A stretch of DNA of 64,000 bases, taken from positions 103,864,688 through 103,928,687 of the forward strand of contig CM061225.1 of the NCBI GenBank assembly GCA_030844895.1, written 5' to 3'. The position numbers were made by a program, and so were the translations under genes. This document shows positions 1 to 10,400 of this stretch, piece by piece. Each line of letters starts with the position of its first letter. The first letter of the stretch is position 1. A model generated the notes under the pieces. It was not told the DNA's origin. It was given only the letters and a program-made list of their open reading frames with translations, and did no database searches. This DNA is from Ambrosia x helenae. Taxonomy: Eukaryota; Streptophyta; Magnoliopsida; Asterales; Asteraceae.

Positions 1-1
1 C

Positions 2-3000
2 TGCAATGAATTAGGACACATAGCTCCCAGATGTCCTAAACCTCGAAGTAAACAAGAAGAATCTCACCTAGTAATGGAAGAAGAGGATCCCACATTACTT
101 ATGGCAGTTGGTGAAGAAAGAAGTGTAGTTCTAGAAGAGAAGAAGGTCATACCAGAACGTTATCTTAGTGAAGATAATGAGATTTGGTATTTAGACAATG
201 GAGCGAGCAATCATATGACAGGAAGACGCTCCTATTTCACAGAGTTAGATGAAAAGATAGCAGGAAGTGTAAAGTTTGGAGATGGATCATGTGTCAACAT
301 CAAAGGTAAAGGCTCAATTTTATTGGAATGCAACAATGGAGAACAAAGACTAGTTACTGAAGTCTACTACATTCCAACACTCCAAAGCAACATCCTAAGC
401 CTCGGGCAAATTACAGAAAATGGATGTAAAGTGATTATGGAGAACGATTATCTATGGATTTATGACGCCTTCAGCAACCTATTGATGAAAGTCCCAAGAG
501 CTAAGAATAGACTCTATAAAGTAAGGCTCAGAATAACAAGTCCGATTTGTTTACAAGCCAGAATAGATTTACCTGCATGGTTATGGCATGCACGTATGGG
601 ACACGCAAATTTCGATTCATTACGACAGTTAAGCATTAAAGGAATGGCACATGGAATACCAAATATCAGGCACCCATCTCAAGTATGTGATGCATGTATT
701 ACGGGAAAACAAAGCAGGCTTCCATTTCCCTCTCAAGCAAGTTTTAGAGCTACAAGACCTCTAGAACTCGTACATGCAGATTTATGTGGACCGATTACAC
801 CCACATCAATAGCAGGCAACAACTATTTCTTCCTGATAGTTGACGATTATTCAAGATATATGTGGATCTACATGCTTAAGTCAAAAGATCAAGTTTATGA
901 GAATTTCAAGAAATTCCTAAGTGAAGCTCAGACAGAGACGAGTCAAAAACTCAAGAAATTAAGAACGGATCGTGGAGGAGAATTTACTTCCAAAGCACTT
1001 ACCACGTATTGTGAGGACAGAGGAATCCTCAGACAGCTTACAGCACCTTACACACCTCAGCAGAATGGTGTAGTAGAAAGGAAAAACCGTTCAGTAATGA
1101 GCATGACAAGAAGCATGTTAAAGGCTATGAACGTACCACAGAATTTATGGGCAGAAGCAACAAGACAAGCGATTTATATACAAAATCGGTTACCTACAAA
1201 AGCACTACAGGGTATGACACCCTACGAAGCAGTGAATGGAAAGGCACCCAATATCAAGCACATTAGAGTATTTGGATGCACAGCATATGCAAAGGTAACG
1301 ACGCCCCATTTGAAGAAGTTAGAAGACAGAAGCAAGAAAATGGTACATCTAGGAAACGAAAATGGTTCCAAAGCCTACAGATTATACGATCCCATAGAAG
1401 AGAAGATACACATCAGTAGAGATGTCCAATTCATAGAGAATGAACCATGGAATTGGGACAACTACTTGAAAGAAGGAAGCGAAGATGAACCATCTTGGAC
1501 GAGATTTGAGATACATGGAGATTCAGAAGATGAAGCTGTACAAGAAGAGAACAATGAGGACAGTGAAGATCAAGAGAGTGATGATGAATTCTTCAGCAGT
1601 CCAATCACAGCTACAAGAACTCCAATAACGGTTCAAGAGACACCGACAAGTGATCCAGCAGTTGAGACAAGTACTCAAGAGTTAGAAGACTCCCCAGGCT
1701 CCTTAAATAGACCAGTTCGAGCCCTTAGATCACTTAATGACATCTATGCAGCCACAGAACCTCTTAGACCAGAAGAATTTCAACATCTTTATCTAGCATA
1801 TGATGAAGAACCTGCAAACTACAAAGAAGCAGCAGATTACCCACAGTGGATAGAAGCAATGGAAAGCGAGATAGATTCCATAGAGAAGAATGATACTTGG
1901 ACACTGACTACGCTCCCCACAAGTCAGAAACCAATAGGTCTAAAATGGGTATTCAAGGTCAAGAGAGACGCAAGTGGACAGATCACCAAGCATAAGGCCA
2001 GATTAGTAGCAAAAGGGTATGTACAACAAGAAGGTATAGACTACAATGAAGTATTTGCACCCGTTGCAAGAATGGAAACAATCAGGCTACTACTAGCATT
2101 GGCAGCACAGAAAGGATGGGAAGTACATCATTTGGATGTAAAATCAGCATTCCTACATGGTGAATTAAAGGAAGATGTCTACGTATCACAACCAGATGGA
2201 TTCATAAAGAAAGGAAAAGAGAACCTAGTCTACAAGCTAAAGAAGGCTCTATATGGTTTGAAGCAAGCACCAAGAGCATGGAACATAAGGCTGAACAACA
2301 TCCTAAAGGAGATAGGATTCATAAGATGTCCACAAGAACAAGCAGTTTACAAGAGAACTTCAAGACAATCAACAATCATTATAGGAGTTTATGTCGATGA
2401 CATAATAGTGACAGGAAGTTCAATGAAGGACATATCAAGCTTCAAGAAGGAAATGCAAGGCAAGTTTGAGATGAGTGATTTAGGACCACTCACATACTAT
2501 CTAGGAATAGAAGTACGCCAAGCACAAGGAAGGATACAGTTGAAGCAGTCAGCCTACGCCAAGAAAGTTATCAAAGAAGCCAGACTAGAAGACTGCAATC
2601 CAACAAAGACAGCAATGGAACCAGGTCTGAAGCTCGCTAAAGAAGACGAGAGTGAACCAGTAAATGAGACAGAATACAGAAAGCTAATTGGAAGCTTAAG
2701 GTACCTCACACATACCAGACCAGATATCACCTACGCAGTTGGATACGTGAGCAGATTCATGGAGAAACCAAAGACGACTCACATGAAGGCAGTTAAACAT
2801 TTGATAAGATATATCAAAGGCACATTGAATTATGGAATTCAATACAGCAAAGGCAAAGAATCAGAAATCATTGGTTACAGCGACAGCAGTTATGGAGACC
2901 AAGAAGATGGAAAAGGAACAACAGGAACAATATTCTACTACAAAGATTCACCTATCACATGGACAAGTCAGAAGCAAAGCACGGTAGCTTTATCATCATG

Positions 3001-3346
3001 TGAATCAGAGTTTATGGCAGCAACATCAGCAGCATGTCAAGCAATATGGCTACAAGGAGTACTAAGCGAACTCACCGGTGAAAGACCAAAGAAGATAACT
3101 CTACGAGTAGATAACAAGTCAGCAATACAACTCATGAAGAATCCTGTGTTTCATGGAAGATCAAAGCATATCAACACAAGGTATCATTTCATCAGAGAAT
3201 GCATAGAGAACGAGCAGATACAAGTTGATCATATCAGTGGAGAGATGCAGAAAGCCGACATCCTCACCAAGGCATTACCAAGGATAAAGTTCATAGAGAT
3301 GCGAAGTCTCATAGGTATTGAAGACCTTGGGGAAATCAAGAATTAG
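2..3346 (+). CDS. Ty1/Copia retrotransposon gag-pol polyprotein, 5' truncated by window edge
   Basis: One uninterrupted frame runs from base 2 to the stop at 3344-3346; the true start is outside the window, and the ATG at 74 is internal. It opens in the last half of a CCHC gag zinc knuckle (LGHIAPRC). Then come the Copia protease motif (nt about 185-215), the integrase zinc finger (HARMGH, then CDAC, nt about 590-700), the integrase core with its Asp, Asp and Glu positions (HADLCGP, RTDRGGEF, QQNGVVERK), reverse transcriptase with YVDDIIV (nt about 2390), and RNase H (DNKSAIQL, SKHI) at the C-terminus. The element copies its RNA into cDNA and integrates it. The frame has no stop or frameshift over 1100 codons, so it looks young. 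The protease triad reads DNG rather than the usual DSG, which may inactivate it. Confidence 0.95.
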   Translation, partial: CNELGHIAPRCPKPRSKQEESHLVMEEEDPTLLMAVGEERSVVLEEKKVIPERYLSEDNEIWYLDNGASNHMTGRRSYFTELDEKIAGSVKFGDGSCVNIKGKGSILLECNNGEQRLVTEVYYIPTLQSNILSLGQITENGCKVIMENDYLWIYDAFSNLLMKVPRAKNRLYKVRLRITSPICLQARIDLPAWLWHARMGHANFDSLRQLSIKGMAHGIPNIRHPSQVCDACITGKQSRLPFPSQASFRATRPLELVHADLCGPITPTSIAGNNYFFLIVDDYSRYMWIYMLKSKDQVYENFKKFLSEAQTETSQKLKKLRTDRGGEFTSKALTTYCEDRGILRQLTAPYTPQQNGVVERKNRSVMSMTRSMLKAMNVPQNLWAEATRQAIYIQNRLPTKALQGMTPYEAVNGKAPNIKHIRVFGCTAYAKVTTPHLKKLEDRSKKMVHLGNENGSKAYRLYDPIEEKIHISRDVQFIENEPWNWDNYLKEGSEDEPSWTRFEIHGDSEDEAVQEENNEDSEDQESDDEFFSSPITATRTPITVQETPTSDPAVETSTQELEDSPGSLNRPVRALRSLNDIYAATEPLRPEEFQHLYLAYDEEPANYKEAADYPQWIEAMESEIDSIEKNDTWTLTTLPTSQKPIGLKWVFKVKRDASGQITKHKARLVAKGYVQQEGIDYNEVFAPVARMETIRLLLALAAQKGWEVHHLDVKSAFLHGELKEDVYVSQPDGFIKKGKENLVYKLKKALYGLKQAPRAWNIRLNNILKEIGFIRCPQEQAVYKRTSRQSTIIIGVYVDDIIVTGSSMKDISSFKKEMQGKFEMSDLGPLTYYLGIEVRQAQGRIQLKQSAYAKKVIKEARLEDCNPTKTAMEPGLKLAKEDESEPVNETEYRKLIGSLRYLTHTRPDITYAVGYVSRFMEKPKTTHMKAVKHLIRYIKGTLNYGIQYSKGKESEIIGYSDSSYGDQEDGKGTTGTIFYYKDSPITWTSQKQSTVALSSCESEFMAATSAACQAIWLQGVLSELTGERPKKITLRVDNKSAIQLMKNPVFHGRSKHINTRYHFIRECIENEQIQVDHISGEMQKADILTKALPRIKFIEMRSLIGIEDLGEIKN

Positions 3347-3355
3347 GGGGGAGAA

Positions 3356-3608
3356 TGTTAGACATAATTCTTATTTCCCTCAATATATCCTAAGTATTAT
3401 ACATATTGTTACATAATATACTTTATCCTAAGTTAGAATAGTTGTGATGGTTATATACCAACCAACATGTCGGTTAGAGTCAAAGGGGTCACACCCCTTC
3501 ACATGTATAAATACCCCAACACTTGTATTCATTTAGTTATGTATTGTTTCTTTTACACTCAAGAATTCTCTCTCAATCAACACACCCCAATCGATCCTGT
3601 GTCCTACA
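3356..3608 (+). repeat. 3' LTR of the left Copia element
   Basis: A polypurine tract (AGGGGGGAGAA) follows the pol stop directly, then the LTR begins TGTTAGACATAA and ends CCTACA, giving 5'-TG...CA-3' and about 253 bp. A TATA-like ATGTATAAATACCCC sits near 3503. The left LTR is outside the window, so LTR identity and the target-site duplication cannot be checked. Confidence 0.85.
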
Positions 3609-3641
3609 ATGCTGATATTCTACGTTAATTTGTCTTCAACT

Positions 3642-4420
3642 TTAGTGAATTAAAAACTGAAAAGTATGATGATAATGCAACATCGTCACATTGATTAGAA
3701 CTTACTTAAATTTATACGTGGATGTATTCGGCATTCTTGGAAAGATATACTTTTAGATTGGATGTGTGAATGTCTATAACTGATTTAAGGTTAAATAATA
3801 ATCTTATAAAGTACTACAATGTTTATCATATTCATCCCCAACCCTCCAATCCTCCATTCTGTTTAAGATGAAACATGAGTTTATACACTATGGAATGTTA
3901 CATTCAAATTTGCAGGTTTAGTTACCGACGAATTCAGACCAAAATCCAAGTGTGAATGGCACAAAGATCACTTGACATGCCATCTGTCCAGCATCAACAT
4001 CAAGTAAGCTTTTTGTAATAAGCAAAAATATATAGAATATTAAATAAAAATAAAGTAATCCAATGTGAATGGTTCTTTTGACACCAACTTATTTCATCCG
4101 CGTTATAAAATAGTTGGTAAGTGTTAATTGTGATGGGGACGCAATCAATCAATAATCAACAATTATTATATATAAATGAGCATTAATAATATTTTAATCT
4201 TCACACGTCTTAGTCCTTTAACTTTTTATTAGAAAACATATGAAACAAGAAAACAATGAATCCTATAGCATTATTGAAAGTATTATGAAGTTTCCTGCAT
4301 ATGCCCTTTTGTGGAGTGGGGAATACTACTTTAATATGTCTATATGTATTACATACATACTACATACACACTAGTAGATGAACCACAGACACAAGACCAT
4401 CAGAACAATAATAGTCAACA
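3642..4420 (+). promoter_or_regulatory. 5' flank and presumed promoter of TNL-1
   Basis: This flank is conserved with 21766-22410 upstream of TNL-2, up to the ATG. Unit A has about 72 extra bases near 3991-4062, bounded by TCCA on each side. In unit B a 61-codon frame (21967-22152) is open across this region; in unit A a 2-bp insertion breaks it, so I do not call it a gene. I do not recognise it. No confident TATA box was assigned. Confidence 0.4.
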
Positions 4421-7400
4421 ATGGTTGTTCTCAAAGAAACCATAACCGCCTACTCCGGAATCTCTTTTAGTATTTTCTTCACTGTACTCGCAGCCGGTAT
4501 AGCCGTCTACTACATCGTTTCCGTTCTGTTGAAAGGATCCTCCAATCACCATCAACAACACACGCCAATCTCTTCCGAAGAAGACGTGCAAAGCAGGTAT
4601 CGGTTTTTAAGTGTTTGATTGTGTATTACTTTTATGCCTTTCGAAAAAAAAAATAATAATAATCTTTAACAAATCTAATCTACAGATCTGTGGCATCTTC
4701 ATCCTCCTCTCCTGACTCAGTTCCTGCCTCTGTTTCTGAATCATGGAAACATGAGGTATTTCTGAGTTTTAGAGGCGAAGACACCCGCAAGAACTTTGTA
4801 GATCATCTCTACATGGCTCTTGTACAACGAGGGATCCAAACATACAAGGATGACCAAACACTTGATCGTGGTGAGTCGATCGGTCCAGCCCTCTTGAAGG
4901 CTATCCAAGAATCACGGATTGCCGTTGTTGTATTCTCTAAAAACTATGCGGACTCATCTTGGTGCTTGGATGAGCTGGCACATATTATGGAGTGCATGGA
5001 CACGAGAGGGCAAATCATGATGCCCATATTTTATCATGTAGACCCTTCTGATGTGAGAAAACTTAAGAGGAAATACGAAGAAGCGTTTTCCAAACATGAG
5101 GTGGGAAATAAGCACAAAGTTGAATCATGGAGAAAAGCTTTGGAAAAGGCAGGCAGCATTTCTGGATGGGCTATCACTGAAAACATGTAATTTTCTCTGT
5201 TCTTTTTAGAAATTTTAGTGCTTAAGATATCTCCATTCTATAAGTTTTGTTTTTATCGTTGACAAGTCAAATAAGCAAATATGATACATAAGATCATGTG
5301 TAGTGGGGGAGGGAAAAACATAAAGCCCTATTTCTGATTGGTCCAAGTGACAGCTGAGTCAGCATGGGGCTTGAAGTGAAAATGGGGTGTAGTGGTGGGG
5401 TGAAAATTTGGGACGCTAATTTAGAAAGAAAAAAAAACTAAACCTAAATATACACGTGGCACAGCATGATTGGATGGTCCATTTGTTGCAGGGCGTTATT
5501 AGTATAATGCTTGGAGGATTTTGGAACACATAGCGCCCCCCTGTAATGGTGTGGGGGACGCTATGTTATATTTTCACGCCCGATTTGCGCCCCACTATAC
5601 CCGGTCTAACAATAAAACGGGTCTAATGCTTTGAGAGTAGCCGAGTTTAACTAAAATATAGTTACTATCCTTATGCTTTAGATTTAGATTTTAGCATTTT
5701 GCAATTAAATTTAACTCATTAATAGTTTACAAGTGTTTTATATACCCTCCGGTAACCGACAAGTAATTTCATTCCTACTTTCCCTATTTACAACATTAGC
5801 CCAAATTTTTTAACATTTACATTTAGGATGCTAACTAAACTTTCTAAATATACTAACGCGATTAACCAACAAGCCTCACCTCAACAAGATTTGACTTCTA
5901 ATTATCCTTATGTACCCATTGTGCAGCCATGAAGCAATATGCGTTAAAGAAATTGTTTGTACGATTTCTGATAAGCTGCGTCCACTAAGTACAAACATCA
6001 ATAAAGATCTCATTGGAATAGAGATTCGCTTGCGAGATCTGAAATCAAAGTTGGAAATTGGGTCAGATGGTGTACGCATTGTTGGAATATGGGGGGTTGG
6101 AGGTGGCGGTAAGACTACTCTCGCGTCTGCTGCTTATGCAGAAATCTCTCACCTATTTGAAGGTCACTGTCTTCTTCAAAATATACGTGAGGAAACAAAA
6201 ACTCATGGTTTGAAAAAGCTGCAAGAAGATTTACTCTCACTTGTTTTGAAAACAAGAGATGTTAGGGTAGGGAGTGAGCTGGTAGGAAGAAGCATGATAG
6301 AAAGTAACTTACGTAATAAAAGGGTTTTGGTTGTTCTTGACGATGTTGATGCCCGTGAGCAATTGAAGGCGTTAGCTGGATCGCGTGCTTGGTTTGGTGA
6401 GGGGAGCAGGATAATAATTACAACCAGGAATCAACATTTGCTAAGCACCTGCCATGAAGATGAAGTATATGAAGTGAGTTTGTTATCACATGACGAGGCT
6501 ATCGAGCTCTTCAATAAACACGCATATCGGAAAGATAAACCTATTGAAGATTATGAGATGCTTTCAAAAGATGTAGTTTCTTATGCTGACGGGCTCCCAT
6601 TAGCACTTGAAATTCTAGGTTCTTTTCTATATGACAAAAACAATGATCAGTGGAAGAGTGCATTGGCCAAGTTAAAATGCATCCCAAATGTTAAAGTCAC
6701 CGAGAGACTCAAAATAAGTTATGATGGACTTGAACCTGACCAGCAAACATTATTCTTAGATATTGCATGTTTTTTTAGGGGATGGACGATAAAATTGACA
6801 ACGGAGGTGTTTAATGCTTGTGATTTACACCCTGATATAGGGATAAAGGTGTTGGTACAAAAGTCTCTCATAAAAGTTTCAAATGGAAGATTTGATATGC
6901 ATGACTTGATACAAGAAATGGCCCACAACATTGTTAGAGGGGAACACCCCAAAAATCCAGAAAAGCATAGCAGGATTTGGAATCAGGAAGATATTGAATA
7001 CCTATGTGATATGGGGGAAGATGCACCACCAATGGTTATATTAACATTGCTATAGAATATTTCATATATAACTGCATTCAATGACCCTTGTGTATAATTT
7101 TACTGACACAGTTTGGTTACCTTGAATAATTAACACAGGATAATGAAGTAATGCATCATTATGAGGATAGGTATAGGTATCCAGGTCTATCTGATGTTGT
7201 TGCAAAAATGAAGAAACTTCGGTGGATTAAATTTTATAATTATCCAGCGTCTTCATTCCCATCAAATTTTCAGCCAACAAAGCTTGGTTATCTAACGTTG
7301 GAACAGAGCCAACAAAAAGAACTCTGGCATGGATATAAGGTAGATGAATATTGTTGTTTCATATATCATTGCTATAAACGGTGAAGTGAAAAAAAATACA

Positions 7401-10400
7401 AAATGAACATAATTAATGTTACAGTGGATAATGAGTTAATTGCATATAGTTACTTGTTTATTAGATGGTGGTTATTAAGTTGTTTACACCTATATGGCTC
7501 TATAAATAGAGGTGTATATTACATATTTCATTAATACATATCATACTTTCTTTATTAATTAGGAGTCGATTAATGCCCATTGAATGTCTTAAAGAAACTT
7601 TTGATGATATTGCCAGAAGTAAATAAATTTAATATAACACACCGTCTATAATCTATCTATAATACATTATAAAGGAAGAGTGATGTACCCTTTAGTAATT
7701 TTCATAGCCGTCCAACTTAACAAGCAACATGTACAACATATTTAAGCTTAATTTATAAGGGTATAATAGGTATAAATGTGACAATTAAGACACTTAGGAG
7801 GGTATTGTAGACATTTCACCCACCCCATCCTTTACAATATCAATACACTTTTACCATACTACCCTTCTCCTTCCATCCCTACCCCTCAATAGTGCAGTTG
7901 AAGCGAATGAAATTCTGTAACCATCTTAAAACCAATCGACCCCTTCAATTTCCATTCAATTTCTATAATTGCAGATGTTACTCAGACTCTCTTGAATAGC
8001 CTTTGTCCGGGTTCTCAAATTTTTGTCTCTTCTCAATTGGTGTATGTGATTTGTGGTCCCATGTATTCATAGTTTTTGCAAATTCAGGGAACTATTTCAT
8101 CTTTTGTTGATATTTCTGCCCCTCACACCTTATTCTCCCTTTTTTATTCGGATTAGGGTACTTTTGTTGTTCATCTTCTTATTTGGCTTGGTGATATTGT
8201 TGATTCCAATGCAATCTCTGCAACCACGAGTAGAATCATGGATTAGAGGCTAATAAACGAAGCTGGTGAAAGTTACCTGGCCACAACAACGACCGACTGC
8301 TATGAAGCTTAGATCAAAGGGATATAACCGAGAAAAAGGATGCAGGACAACTATCAACTTCGGAAGAAGCAACTGCACAATTTATGTATTGCTGTGAACA
8401 CCAATTTTCTCTCGTATTTGTAGGAGTTTCTTTGTTGTACGATACTTTCTAAGTTTGTTTAAATCTATGGTAGAAGGATCATTAATTTGCTCTCATTTTT
8501 TAGATCTTGAGGATAGGATAAGAGTAAGATGGTTAGTTCAAGTTAATGTTTTAGTTTTTTTTTTTTTTTTATAATTAGCTCTTGAATCTGGTCTATAATG
8601 TAGATGAACGGGTGGATCCACGAAGGTTGAAGAGAAGCTTGGTTTATTCACTGATTCTGAATTCTGATGTTGCCGAGAGGTTTGATATACTACCTTTTTG
8701 CATTAGTTTATTATACCTGATAAATCTTTGTTCTTGTATTGTTTCTGCCCATGTTGCCTTAAAAGACTATCAAATTAAATTTTTAGCAAGGGGTTGATGT
8801 TATTGATTGTATCATTGCCTTTTTATTTAGTTTCATAGAAAGAAAAAAATGCTATTAAATAATTTTTAAAGGTTTCATTGTCACGATTGAAGGAAGCTGA
8901 ATCAAGGATAGGTTGGTAATTTTACATTTATCTCAATAATCAGTTTTCTTACTGCAATATCAAAACTGCTTATAATCAGAAACTCAATAGCATAATAACT
9001 TTTACCCAAGTGGAAGTCGCAACAATAAGTTATACACATATCCAAACACACATACAGATTCTTTTATCATAATATGAATACGAGATACTTGTAATAAGGA
9101 CACCGATAAAAATATTAAATTTATTAGGTTTATTGTGAGTGAGGATAAATAACTTTTCAACTGTGAGAGCCGAAAGCTACGTTTAAACAGGTTTTCTTTG
9201 TTGTTACTGGGATTATTAAAATGAGCCTCCCATTTCTATCTCTCACTGTTAAATGGATTTTGTGGAAAGTATTTATCTCCAAATTATTGAAACCTAGATT
9301 GGTCTGATAACTAAAAGGCTAGCTCTATTTGGGGCAAAGCAGTACTCGAAAACTGTTGGGCAATTTAGATTAAGGGCAAGGGAAAAAGTTGCATAAACAT
9401 AATATTGTAGGTTTGACCACTGAAGTTTAATAAAGGTGGTCATGTGACTTATTTTAAAGGCCTGAAAACTCATATCAATGGGGATGATTTATTTTCCCCT
9501 GTAATTTTTTATTAGAATGTAGGCATGTCAATGAGCACGCTAGATTTATATAAATAAACAATGGAACAAAACAAATGTTACATCTTCATGAGTCTTTTGA
9601 TAGAGTATATGCGAACAAAAATGTTGAATTGTGACATGTTATAGTTTATATCTTTTCTCATACACATAGTAGAGTTTTCTTTTAATTTCAAGCACATTGT
9701 TTGAGGTCTTGCAGGCTATACTACATTTTTTTTTTGAAAAGTTCATATATACTATCAGCCAAGACCTACACTTTGTTATTCATGATATATCCGGTGATGA
9801 TACATCAGCTGTTGGATTGACTTGGCATCTTTGTCTATATTGGTTGTCTAATTATTCTTCCTATGCAACCAAAGAACTTTTTTTAATACATGCTAATTTT
9901 ACGGTTCTAATTACTGGAGAATGGAGGGGAAAACCTTTTCCATTTAGCAAAGGATGCAGTTTTTATCGGTTAAAGGTGGTTGATGGGCACCGCAAAATAA
10001 TGTAAGAGCAAGTGTTCTGTTAAAATATTAATGCATGCTGATCGCCAAGTTTTTACCTTTTCTTTAGTGATGGCTATAAACCTACAAAATGTATATAATT
10101 CTGTCTTTTCTGAAATCAGCTATGGTAGAGACATCGTGGAGCCTGCAGCGAAGCCTGGAGACTTTGCTTTGGTTTGTATATTTTCTTTTTGTAGAGAATT
10201 ATCAATACGATGGGTAACATGTCAAAACAGGTAACTTTTTATTTTTAAAAACATATCAAAACAGTTGGGTCGACCTGCAAGTCGTTTTTCTTTCAGTTTT
10301 TCGATTAATTGATTACCAGCAAAATAATTATATATTCCTCTTACGAAATGAAATGAAGTGTTGGAATAAACTTTGGGTGGTTGTCCAGTTTTTCAGTTAG

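Noticed and set aside
1..3608. Left Copia and the 49085-55736 Copia as one family
   Set aside because: LTR length and sequence differ entirely, and pol motifs differ in detail.
5910..5926. Independent start for the NBS exon at ATG 5910
   Set aside because: The ATG lies before the conserved TGTGCAG acceptor; the paralogues show an internal exon spliced from TIR.
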